From a bacterium UBP3_UBA6266 (GTDB lineage: Bacteria; Auribacterota; UBA6266), in NCBI GenBank assembly GCA_002440765.1, contig DJVC01000015.1, positions 1 through 6,542 on the forward strand: 6,542 nt of DNA, read 5' to 3'. Below the pieces are notes generated by a model. It was not told where the DNA came from, ran no database searches, and was given only the letters and a program-made list of their open reading frames with translations. Below are positions 1-6,219 of the stretch, one piece after another. The position numbers and the translations under genes are program-made. The stretch's first letter is position 1; the number at the start of each line of letters is the position of its first letter.

Positions 1-453
1 AAGAAAAACCATCTGCCTTTCTCCTCCGCTCAGATTATTAATTGCCTTATTCCTGAGATTCTCAATCTCACATTTCAAAACAACCGAATTGACCTCGTCA
101 TTATCCTCTCTCGTCAGCGAACCCCAAAATCCGGTATATGGATACCTACCCATTGAAATATATTCCTCCACATCATAATCATAAATTATTTTTGACTCCT
201 GAGGAACGACCGTTAATTCACGGGCATAGGACTTGTCGCTGAAAGAGCTGATATCCTTTCCCATATAAGATATTTTTCCTCCGGTTATTTTAATACTGTT
301 GCCCAAAGTGCGCACTAAAGTGCTTTTTCCCGAGCCGTTTGGCCCCGCGACAACGATAAACGCGCCTTTTGTCACGGAAAAAGATATGTCGGATAAGACA
401 TTTACAAAACCATATCCGGCCGATACAGATTCCAGTTTTAACAGTTCATTCAT
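1..453 (-). CDS. btuD: ABC transporter ATPase, B12/iron-siderophore type (partial, 3' end outside window)
   Basis: This is the cytoplasmic ATPase that would power the permease encoded just upstream. The first 151 codons are present and run off the window at position 1; the family is usually about 250-270 residues, so roughly 60% is here. Visible elements in order are an A-loop aromatic (Tyr14), Walker A GPNGSGKST at residues 37-45, the Q-loop Gln85 in VVPQE, the MGRYPY segment (101-106) common in the FecE/BtuD/FhuC group, and the ABC signature LSGGERQ at 141-147. Walker B, the D-loop and the H-loop lie beyond the edge. The start is ATG at 453-451. It overlaps the permease stop as ATGA, which implies translational coupling; the upstream Shine-Dalgarno sequence is weak. 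The family assignment is firm. The substrate (cobalamin, heme or ferric siderophore) cannot be read from the ATPase and is inferred from the binding protein. Confidence 0.93.
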   Translation of the reverse strand, partial: MNELLKLESVSAGYGFVNVLSDISFSVTKGAFIVVAGPNGSGKSTLVRTLGNSIKITGGKISYMGKDISSFSDKSYARELTVVPQESKIIYDYDVEEYISMGRYPYTGFWGSLTREDNDEVNSVVLKCEIENLRNKAINNLSGGERQMVFL

Positions 454-1448
454 TGTTCATTTCTCGTCTTTATCAGTACAAAAATAAAGAAAGGGGCTCC
501 GACCAGTGATGTAATTACGCCCACCGGCAATTCTGCCGGGGCAAAAATCAGCCGGCAGAATATATCCGACAGAATAAGAAATATCGCCCCTATCAGGATT
601 GAAAAGCCGAAAAGATACCTCGTATCCGGGCCGAAAAGCCTTCTTGCAATATGCGGTATGACAAGCCCGACAAAACCTATCATGCCCACGCTTGAGACAA
701 CAGCGGCTGTGAGAATGCCGGAAATGATAAAAAAATAGGTTTTTAAAAATTCCACATTAACCCCGATATAGGTCGCCATATCTTCGCCTAAAGATATTAC
801 ATTCAGTTCTTTTAAGAAAGGAACTGCCGCCAAAAGGCAAATAAATACAACACTGCCGGAAAATATCAATACCTTTGTCTCAAATAACTGAAAACTTCCC
901 AGCAGCCACCATACAATCCCGTGAACCGCTTCGGTCCTTGAAGCATAAATCGTAAAAAGCAGCAGGCTTGATAAAAGCGCATTGATAGCTATGCCGGCGA
1001 GCACAAGGTTCTGAACAGACAGACTGCCCCTGAAAACAGCAAGCCTGTAAACTACGAATATTGATACCATAGCTCCTATAAAAGCAAAAAACATAGGAAC
1101 AGGAAGGATAAAAATATACATGTTTAAACCGGATATTATTGCCATAACGGCCCCTGTCGCGGAACCGGCCGAAATACCGAGAACATACGGGTCGGCAAGT
1201 GGATTTCTCAAAAGACACTGAAGAATAACACCCGCCGCGGCCAGACCGCATGCTGTTATAACCGCCATCAAAGCTCTCATTAAACGAAGTTGGATAACAG
1301 GATTATATTGACCAAAAAAATGCGCATATGTGTCTTTAAAGCTTATAGTTACGGGCCCTATTGAAAGTGATACTATAAATAGGGATACCAGCAAGACTGA
1401 GAATAAAACAAAATAGATATTTTTATTTTTGGCTCGTTTTTTCATCAT
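450..1448 (-). CDS. btuC: FecCD/BtuC-family ABC transporter permease
   Basis: This is the inner-membrane permease subunit of a type II ABC importer, expected to act as a homodimer. It has 332 residues, the normal family length, with a short basic N-terminus (MMKKRAKNK) and a string of hydrophobic segments consistent with about ten transmembrane helices. Family motifs are RNPLADP (81-87), GLVIPHIARRLFGPD (261-275, the region that contacts the ATPase) and ELPVGVITSLVGAPFF (306-321). By alignment from memory with E. coli BtuC, Arg55 and Arg58 (three apart, as Arg56/Arg59 are) and Arg299 (as Arg295) match the arginines that dock the binding protein. The start is the first of two tandem ATGs. It overlaps the end of the binding-protein gene by 26 nt, and no strong Shine-Dalgarno sequence is seen. 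The stop overlaps the ATPase start by 4 nt. The substrate is probably a corrinoid, judged by its neighbour; iron-siderophore or heme permeases of this family look much alike. Confidence 0.93.
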   Translation of the reverse strand: MMKKRAKNKNIYFVLFSVLLVSLFIVSLSIGPVTISFKDTYAHFFGQYNPVIQLRLMRALMAVITACGLAAAGVILQCLLRNPLADPYVLGISAGSATGAVMAIISGLNMYIFILPVPMFFAFIGAMVSIFVVYRLAVFRGSLSVQNLVLAGIAINALLSSLLLFTIYASRTEAVHGIVWWLLGSFQLFETKVLIFSGSVVFICLLAAVPFLKELNVISLGEDMATYIGVNVEFLKTYFFIISGILTAAVVSSVGMIGFVGLVIPHIARRLFGPDTRYLFGFSILIGAIFLILSDIFCRLIFAPAELPVGVITSLVGAPFFIFVLIKTRNEQ

Positions 1449-2262
1449 TATACTTTTTGACTTTCAGATATATCTGTCTCAGCCCATCGGCCAGTCTCGG
1501 CCCCGCCCTTACAAGTGTGTCCCGGTCTATGTCATTAAAAACATATCCGGTTTTTACCGCCGCTATATTCTGCCATCCTTCCCTGGAAAGCATATCTTTA
1601 TAATCACCGTGAAGTATTATTATAATATCAGGGTCGTGTTTTATAATAACTTCCGAATTTATCCTGCAATAAGCCCTGGGATATTGCCCGGTTATATTGA
1701 CCCCTCCCGATACCCCGATAATTTCATTCAGGAAAGATTCCCCCGAAACGGTCATCAGCGGCCTGTCCCATATCTCCAGATATATCTTGGGGATATAATT
1801 AAACTTTGAAGATTTCAATTTTATCTCGTTCACAGCTTCCCGGATCCGGAGTACGCATTCTTCGGCATTATTCTCCATCCCGCATATTTCTCCTATTTTT
1901 TTATAAGCGTCAAACATACCATTCAGGTCGGATGGAAAAATTTCCACTGTTTTAAAACCAAACTTTTTCAGATCCTTATTCAACTTGCTCTGTTCCAGCC
2001 CGGAAGTTATTATTACATCGGGATTCTTCGCAACGATAGACTCAACACACGGAAATGAAAAACTCCCCACTTTGGGTATTGTCTCCGAAGCCGGAGGATA
2101 ATCGCATTCTTCAGTTATTCCGACAAGATATTTGTCGGCGCCGATATCGAATATTATTTCGTTCGCGTCGGGAGCGAGGCAGACAATTCTGAAATCATCC
2201 GCTGCCGCAAACCGGTGTATTAAAACAGTGAAGGATAGCATGCACAAACAATATAATTTCAC
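1423..2262 (-). CDS. btuF: Periplasmic cobalamin-type substrate-binding protein
   Basis: This is the solute-binding protein (COG0614/BtuF-like) that would capture ligand in the periplasm and deliver it to the adjacent permease. It has 279 residues. A short Sec signal peptide (Lys2, hydrophobic 3-15, cleavage probably after AAA at 19-21) lacks a lipobox, so the mature protein should be soluble. Two lobes are seen: RIVCLAPDANEIIFDIGA (25-42), then CDYPP followed by IPKVG (53-66), a segment typical of corrinoid-binding members, and a C-lobe with EIWDRPLMT (163-171), the GG at 186-187 and RAGPRL near the end. Glu74 (in CVESIVAKNPD) and Glu204 (in NSEVIIKHDPD) align with E. coli BtuF Glu72 and Glu202, which salt-bridge to BtuC arginines. 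The start is GTG at 2262-2260, overlapping the ribE stop as GTGA. The next in-frame ATG (codon 8) has no ribosome site and would cut off the basic n-region. The mature part holds six cysteines (28, 53, 72, 127, 136, 199). The ligand is inferred, not proven. Confidence 0.9.
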   Translation of the reverse strand: MKLYCLCMLSFTVLIHRFAAADDFRIVCLAPDANEIIFDIGADKYLVGITEECDYPPASETIPKVGSFSFPCVESIVAKNPDVIITSGLEQSKLNKDLKKFGFKTVEIFPSDLNGMFDAYKKIGEICGMENNAEECVLRIREAVNEIKLKSSKFNYIPKIYLEIWDRPLMTVSGESFLNEIIGVSGGVNITGQYPRAYCRINSEVIIKHDPDIIIILHGDYKDMLSREGWQNIAAVKTGYVFNDIDRDTLVRAGPRLADGLRQIYLKVKKYNDEKTSQK

Positions 2263-2903
2263 CGGATATAACCCTTTTCTTTCAGGAATTCTTTAGTTAT
2301 GCGCCCGTTTTTTTTACCGGATAAATGTTTTTCAATATATTTGGATATTATATCCACCTCAACATTTACAGGGTCTCCGCATTTAAACAGCCTGAGATTT
2401 GTTGAATCCCATGTGTGCCGGATAACGTGTACGGAAAAACTGTTATTCCGGGGCCTGCATACGGTCAGGCTGACCCCGTTTATAGCAATTGAACCCTTGT
2501 CGACTATATGCCTGTTTAATTCTTCGGGAACTTCAAAATAAATTTCCCGCCCGTTTTTTGAGCGTATTTCAACAACTTTCGCGCAGCCGTCTATATGTCC
2601 GGTAACCATATGTCCGTCAAAATATTTTCCCGGGGTGACAGCCTTTTCAAGATTTAAAAGATCCCCTTTTTTGCAGTATTTGAAAGTCGTCCTGGATATT
2701 GTCTCCGCCGACAGTTCCGCGATGAATCTGTTTTTACCGGCAGAAATAACCGTAAGACATGCACCGTTGACGCTTATGCTGCTTCCCTGTTTAACGTCAT
2801 CAAGAAAATTTTCGCCGCCCGCGATGACGGATATTACCGGATTTTTTCCTTTTATATCAATCTTTTCTACCGTGCCCAGCGAAGATATGATACCTGTAAA
2901 CAT
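2259..2903 (-). CDS. ribE: Riboflavin synthase, alpha subunit
   Basis: The enzyme catalyses the final step of riboflavin synthesis, dismutating two 6,7-dimethyl-8-ribityllumazine molecules into riboflavin and the pyrimidine that lumazine synthase reuses. At 214 residues it is full length for the family. It shows the two tandem lumazine-binding barrels: the first opens with MFTGIISSLGTVE (1-13) and carries SVNGACLTV (44-52); the second starts near DGHMVTGHIDG (96-106), carries INGVSLTV (141-148) and ends at VEVDIISKYIEKHL (181-194), followed by a basic tail. Small deviations from the usual pattern are DGH where GGH is common, and IRHTWDSTNL (161-170) where IPHT...TTL is common; neither suggests loss of function. 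The start ATG overlaps the ribD stop by one base (TGATG) and follows a near-perfect Shine-Dalgarno sequence, so output should be high and coupled to ribD. The alternative name in some genomes is ribC. Confidence 0.97.
   Translation of the reverse strand: MFTGIISSLGTVEKIDIKGKNPVISVIAGGENFLDDVKQGSSISVNGACLTVISAGKNRFIAELSAETISRTTFKYCKKGDLLNLEKAVTPGKYFDGHMVTGHIDGCAKVVEIRSKNGREIYFEVPEELNRHIVDKGSIAINGVSLTVCRPRNNSFSVHVIRHTWDSTNLRLFKCGDPVNVEVDIISKYIEKHLSGKKNGRITKEFLKEKGYIR
2272..2278 (-). promoter_or_regulatory. Shine-Dalgarno supporting the GTG start of the binding-protein gene
   Basis: The mRNA reads AAAAGGG, then 9 nt, then GTG, all inside the last codons of ribE. It supports the GTG at 2262-2260 over the ATG at 2241-2239, which has only AT-rich, G-poor sequence upstream and would remove the charged start of the signal peptide. 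Confidence 0.6.
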
Positions 2904-4030
2904 CAGAATTTCCTCCAGTCGGAATTTAGTTCACCCGTTAATATAAAATCCGGACCGCACCTCTTAATATTAACTCCCTCAACTTTCACGGCATCTGAAA
3001 CATTTCCGATACCTTTTCCTTCAAATGATGTAATCGCATCATGCCCGCCGATTAAAACAGGCGCTATGATATATATCACGCGGTCAACAAGGTTTTTCTC
3101 CAGCAACGACGACGCCAGTGTTCCTCCCGATTCAACCAATACACTGTTTATTCCTATATCAAGCAGGTATTTCAAAAGAGCTTTCATGTCAATAAGCCCT
3201 GTTTTGTCTTTTTTGATTTTCACAATTTCATGTCCCATAGATATGATTTTGCGTTCTTTTTTCCTGTCAAGGTTTGAGGAGCCGGCTACCAGTGTCTTTG
3301 CATCATTATTCCTCAATACATTTGCGGTCAAAGGTATTTTATACCGGGAATCAACTATAATCCGCAAGGTCTGTTTTTTTGATTCAATATGCCTGACAGT
3401 CAAAAAAGGATTATCGGCAAATACCGTATTGATTCCGGTCATTACAGCGTCATTCCGGCTCCTTAATACATGAGCCATTCTCCTCGAAGGAACCGAAGAA
3501 ATCCATTTTGAATCACCGGTTCTTGTCGCTATCTTTCCGTCAAGTGACTGGGCAAATTTTAAAGTAACAAACGGAAGTTTTTCTATGACCCTTTTAAAAA
3601 ACGGCAGGTTTATCTCCCTCGCCTGTTCAGACAACAGCCCGTCAAAAACACTTACGTTCTTTTTTCTCAATTTCCTATAACCTCTGCCGCAGTGGACCGG
3701 ATTCGGATCTGTAATCGCCGAAAAAACCCTTTTTATACCCGTTTTGATTATAGCTTCCGTACACGGAGGGGTTCTTTTGTCCGTTGATGAACACGGTTCA
3801 AGCGTTACATATAAATCAGAGCCTCTCGCGCCAGGGCCTGCCAGGCTGATTGCATTTGCCTCCGCATGCAAACCACCGGGGTATTTATGATATGACCTGG
3901 CAATCAACCTGTTGTTTTTGACCAGAACAGCGCCGACAGCCGGATTGGGAGACGTCAATCCGACCCCTTTTCTTGCCTCTTCCAGAGCCATCAGCATCCA
4001 TTTTTTCTGCATATCGGTAAAAACAGGCAT
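2903..4030 (-). CDS. ribD: Bifunctional diaminohydroxyphosphoribosylaminopyrimidine deaminase / 5-amino-6-(5-phosphoribosylamino)uracil reductase
   Basis: RibD performs the second and third steps of riboflavin synthesis: zinc-dependent deamination of the pyrimidine ring, then NADPH-dependent reduction of the ribosyl side chain. At 375 residues it is full length for the two-domain enzyme. The deaminase domain (about 1-145) has TSPNPAVGAVLV (26-37), the HAE zinc/catalytic motif (55-57), and the two zinc cysteines Cys80 and Cys90 in EPC...PPC. The reductase domain (about 150-375) has KFAQSLDGKIA (158-168), SKWIS (174-178), GINTVFADNPFLTVR (199-213) and VESGGTLASSLLEKNLVD (299-316). The Cys-Cys loop is one residue longer than the usual CSHxGRTPPC form and lacks its His and Gly. 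The start is ATG 4 nt after the ftsY stop, with only a weak GGA about 8 nt upstream; Met7 is a less likely start. It ends in a one-base overlap with ribE. Confidence 0.96.
   Translation of the reverse strand: MPVFTDMQKKWMLMALEEARKGVGLTSPNPAVGAVLVKNNRLIARSYHKYPGGLHAEANAISLAGPGARGSDLYVTLEPCSSTDKRTPPCTEAIIKTGIKRVFSAITDPNPVHCGRGYRKLRKKNVSVFDGLLSEQAREINLPFFKRVIEKLPFVTLKFAQSLDGKIATRTGDSKWISSVPSRRMAHVLRSRNDAVMTGINTVFADNPFLTVRHIESKKQTLRIIVDSRYKIPLTANVLRNNDAKTLVAGSSNLDRKKERKIISMGHEIVKIKKDKTGLIDMKALLKYLLDIGINSVLVESGGTLASSLLEKNLVDRVIYIIAPVLIGGHDAITSFEGKGIGNVSDAVKVEGVNIKRCGPDFILTGELNSDWRKF
2911..2916 (-). promoter_or_regulatory. Shine-Dalgarno of ribE
   Basis: The mRNA reads GGAGGA, then 7 nt, then ATG. 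This is the strongest ribosome site in the window and it sits inside the last codons of ribD. It fixes the ribE start and suggests riboflavin synthase is made independently of, and perhaps in excess over, RibD despite the one-base overlap. Confidence 0.85.
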
Positions 4031-4034
4031 AAAG

Positions 4035-4949
4035 TTAATCCATTAATAATGACTCGACAAAATCCGCGGGATCGAACCGGCTTAAATCGTCAAGCGATTC
4101 GCCGAAAGAAATAAATTTAACAGGGAGTTTTTCCTCTTTTTCAATACGCAACGTAATACCTCCCTTTGCCGTCCCGTCCATTTTGGACAGGATTACCCCG
4201 GTTAAACGGAGAGTTTCATTGAATTTCGAGGCCTGCACGATTCCGTTCTGGCCGGTTACGGCATCAAGGACAAGAAGAATTTCCGAAGGTTGTGAAATCC
4301 CGCATTTAGTTACAGCGGATTTAATTTTTTTCATTTCTTCCATCAAATGCCCTTTTGTGTGCTGGCGGCCCGCGGTATCAATCAGCAGAAAATCGCATTT
4401 TTTAGCATTGGCGGATTTACAGGCATCGAATGCCACGCTTGCAGGGTCGGCGCCGCGGACCCCTTTGATCAGGGGTATTTTCAGTTTTTCGGACCAGAAT
4501 TCCAGTTGTTCGGTTGCAGCGGCTCTGAATGTATCGCAACCGGCCAGCATCACTGTCCTGTTGTCTTTGAGGAGATAATTCGCGATTTTCGCTATTGAAC
4601 TTGTTTTCCCGCTGCCGTTAACTCCTACAAACATAATGACCGAAGTTCCGCCCGTCATATTTAAACTTCTTCTGTCATCATTTATCCCAAAATAAACAAG
4701 CAGCAATTCTTTAAGCTTCTTTTTAACACTTTCTTCACCCCTGAAAAATTCCCTTTCTTTCATTAAATCCCGCGCTATTGATTCACAAACGGCGGGGCCT
4801 GCGTCGGCCTGCAGCAATAAACGTTCTATTTCCTCTGACATCTCTCTTTCGGATAGACCCTGTCTAAGAACCGTTTTAATGACCGCGGAAATATTAAAAC
4901 GGCTTTTGCCCATGGCTTTCTTCATTTTGGAGAGGATTTCCGTTATCAT
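4035..4949 (-). CDS. ftsY: Signal recognition particle receptor FtsY
   Basis: FtsY is the SRP receptor GTPase that pairs with Ffh at the membrane and hands ribosome-nascent chain complexes to SecYEG. The 304 residues hold only the NG core: a helical N domain (about 1-90, with EIERLLLQADAGP at 40-52) and a G domain with G1 GVNGSGKTSS (109-118), DTFRAAA (139-145), DTAGR (191-195), DAVTGQN (229-235), G4 SKMDG (255-259), AKGG (261-264) and the FtsY-type C-terminus FGESLDDLSRFDPADF (282-297). FDPADF and the absence of an M domain distinguish it from Ffh. The acidic A domain of enterobacterial FtsY is missing, as in many other bacteria. G1 ends in TSS rather than TTT, and G4 is SKMD rather than TKLD, both conservative. 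The start ATG has AGGG 7 nt upstream and lies 13 nt after the PHP gene; ribD follows 4 nt after the stop. Confidence 0.97.
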   Translation of the reverse strand: MITEILSKMKKAMGKSRFNISAVIKTVLRQGLSEREMSEEIERLLLQADAGPAVCESIARDLMKEREFFRGEESVKKKLKELLLVYFGINDDRRSLNMTGGTSVIMFVGVNGSGKTSSIAKIANYLLKDNRTVMLAGCDTFRAAATEQLEFWSEKLKIPLIKGVRGADPASVAFDACKSANAKKCDFLLIDTAGRQHTKGHLMEEMKKIKSAVTKCGISQPSEILLVLDAVTGQNGIVQASKFNETLRLTGVILSKMDGTAKGGITLRIEKEEKLPVKFISFGESLDDLSRFDPADFVESLLMD

Positions 4950-4962
4950 AGATAAACCCTGT

Positions 4963-5787
4963 TTATTTTTTACATTTAATTTTTTTCAGCATTTCAACAG
5001 CGGAATAATCAACTGTTTTTAATCCCACATACGAACGCGCGCTTTCCGGGCCATGGAAATCAGAACCGCCAGTAACAATAAGCCCGTACTGTTTGGCAAG
5101 TCCGATATAAAAATCTTCCGCCGCGGAATCATTGTCGGGATGATAAATTTCAATGCCTTCAACACCTGACCGGATAACATTTTTCAGGACATGTTTTGAC
5201 CTGATGGTTCCGGGATGGGCCAGGACAGGAACTCCACCGGCATCTTTTATAAAGGAAATGCACCGCTCGGGAGAAAGTTTTTCCTTTTTTACATATGCCG
5301 GGCCTCCTTCGCCTATAAATTTTCTGAACGCCCCGGAAATATTTTTAACATATCCCGACAAAACCAAAGCCCTCGCGATGTGGGGACGACCTACTGATTG
5401 GGTATACCCGGCTTTTATTATCTCTTCCGGGTTTAAAGTGATACCGAGAGCCTTAAGCTTTTCTATCATCCGGTATATTCTTTCCACCCTTATGTCACGC
5501 AACCGCTTTAATTCCCTTTTCAGACTGCCGGAATTTAAATCGATAAAGTATCCCAGAATATGAATTTCGTCCTCTTCTGAATCAGCGCTGACTTCAACCG
5601 CGGGGACCACATCAATGTTTTTTCCTTCAGCCGCATCAGCGGCACACGGGATTCCGTCGATTGTGTCATGGTCGGTTATGGCAATGGCCCTGAGCCGGGC
5701 GGCAACACCCATTTCTACAATTTCTTCGGGAGAGAATATCCCGTCGGAAAACCGGGTATGTATATGAAGATCGCAAATATCAGCCAT
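4963..5787 (-). CDS. PHP-domain metal-dependent phosphoesterase (YciV/TrpH-like, RNase AM family)
   Basis: This is a PHP-superfamily hydrolase of the group containing E. coli YciV (RNase AM, which acts on 5' ends of RNA and on 3',5'-nucleoside bisphosphates). It has 274 residues, the usual length. Metal-site motifs are complete: DLHIHTRFSDG (6-16; His8, His10, Asp15), ITDHDT (37-42; His40), Glu65 in VEVSA, His76, GRPHIARAL (133-141), LAHPG (189-193; His191) and GGSDFHG (240-246; Asp243, His245). Residues about 85-160 form the helical insert of this group, with GEGGPAYV (159-166). No other domain is attached, so it is not a DNA polymerase X or III PHP module. Its start overlaps the nusB end by 8 nt and has only an A-rich leader. 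The family is firm. The exact substrate is inferred from relatives, and an RNA or nucleotide role would suit its position beside nusB, but this is not shown. Confidence 0.9.
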   Translation of the reverse strand: MADICDLHIHTRFSDGIFSPEEIVEMGVAARLRAIAITDHDTIDGIPCAADAAEGKNIDVVPAVEVSADSEEDEIHILGYFIDLNSGSLKRELKRLRDIRVERIYRMIEKLKALGITLNPEEIIKAGYTQSVGRPHIARALVLSGYVKNISGAFRKFIGEGGPAYVKKEKLSPERCISFIKDAGGVPVLAHPGTIRSKHVLKNVIRSGVEGIEIYHPDNDSAAEDFYIGLAKQYGLIVTGGSDFHGPESARSYVGLKTVDYSAVEMLKKIKCKK

Positions 5788-6208
5788 TTTTATCTTTATT
5801 TATTATTAATTCTTTGTGAATTTTATCGAGGATACCGTTTACGAACTTACCTGAATCTTTCGTGCTGAATTTTTTTGCTATATCTATTGCCTCATTAATT
5901 GAAACAACCGGCGGAATATCTTCGACAAACAACATTTCATAAATAGCAAACCGCAGTATATTCTTATCCAGTACGGCTATCCTGTTTAAATCCCAATTAT
6001 CGGCATACCGGACAATAATTGAATCAATCTTATCCTTCTTTTCCATTATACCCCTGTATATATCCGAAACAAACAAACGGCTTTTCTCATCCAGCCCGCT
6101 AAACTCTTCGGAAACCAAACCGGCGGAATCACTGTTATCACAACCGGAGATCTCATTAGCATACAGGTTTTTTAAAATTATCTCTCTCGCTATTCTTCTG
6201 TTGCCCAT
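5780..6208 (-). CDS. nusB: Transcription antitermination protein NusB
   Basis: NusB binds boxA RNA together with NusE (ribosomal protein S10) in antitermination complexes, mainly on rRNA operons. At 142 residues it has the usual length and the all-helical pattern: an N-terminal RRIAREIILKNLYANE (4-19), where RxxAR begins the RNA-binding helix, then NWDLNRIAVLDKNILRFAIY (71-90), and the C-terminal half with IPPVVSINEAIDIAKKFS (98-115) and FVNGILDKI (122-130), the most conserved NusB segment. The start ATG lies 11 nt after the ribH stop with GGGA 6 nt upstream. A ribH-nusB pairing is widespread in bacteria, which supports both calls. The end overlaps the PHP gene by 8 nt. Confidence 0.97.
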   Translation of the reverse strand: MGNRRIAREIILKNLYANEISGCDNSDSAGLVSEEFSGLDEKSRLFVSDIYRGIMEKKDKIDSIIVRYADNWDLNRIAVLDKNILRFAIYEMLFVEDIPPVVSINEAIDIAKKFSTKDSGKFVNGILDKIHKELIINKDKNG

Positions 6209-6219
6209 ATATTATCCCG

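Noticed and set aside
524..561. Nested inverted repeats in the permease gene: CCGGCA/TGCCGG at 524-529/534-539, and a 10-bp perfect pair at 530-539/552-561.
   Set aside because: The stretch encodes the conserved FCRLIFAPAELPVG segment with three Cys-Arg/Pro-Ala/Leu-Pro codon runs sharing CCGGC cores. No U-run follows, and it sits well inside the gene, so chance pairing is the better explanation.
880..1251. Second minus-strand open frame of 123 codons inside the permease gene.
   Set aside because: Its Cys/Arg/Tyr-rich translation is the out-of-frame reading of the hydrophobic permease and has no independent start signal.
1429..1809. Open frame of 126 codons on the plus strand, antisense to the binding-protein gene; similar plus-strand frames at 4183-4578 and 5153-5563.
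   Set aside because: They have no recognisable family, no ribosome site, and lie wholly opposite genes with clear conserved motifs.
2239..2241. ATG at codon 8 as the start of the binding protein.
   Set aside because: It has no ribosome site and would give a signal peptide without its basic residue. The GTG has AAAAGGG at suitable spacing and a GTGA overlap with ribE.
2241..2250. Cys5/Cys7 of the binding protein as a lipoprotein attachment site.
   Set aside because: The cysteines lie at the very start of the hydrophobic stretch rather than after it, and no lipobox pattern precedes them.
2307..2315. Run of eight A in the ribE mRNA forming an A AAA AAC slippery heptamer in frame, with the -1 frame matching that of the downstream binding-protein gene.
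   Set aside because: After a -1 shift the frame reads only four more codons before a TAA, so no RibE-BtuF fusion could form. The conserved RibE C-terminus is read normally.
6209..6219. Gaps between genes (11, 13 and 4 nt) as possible promoter or terminator sites.
   Set aside because: They are too short for a terminator hairpin with U-run, and no convincing -35/-10 pair was seen upstream of ftsY, ribD or nusB.
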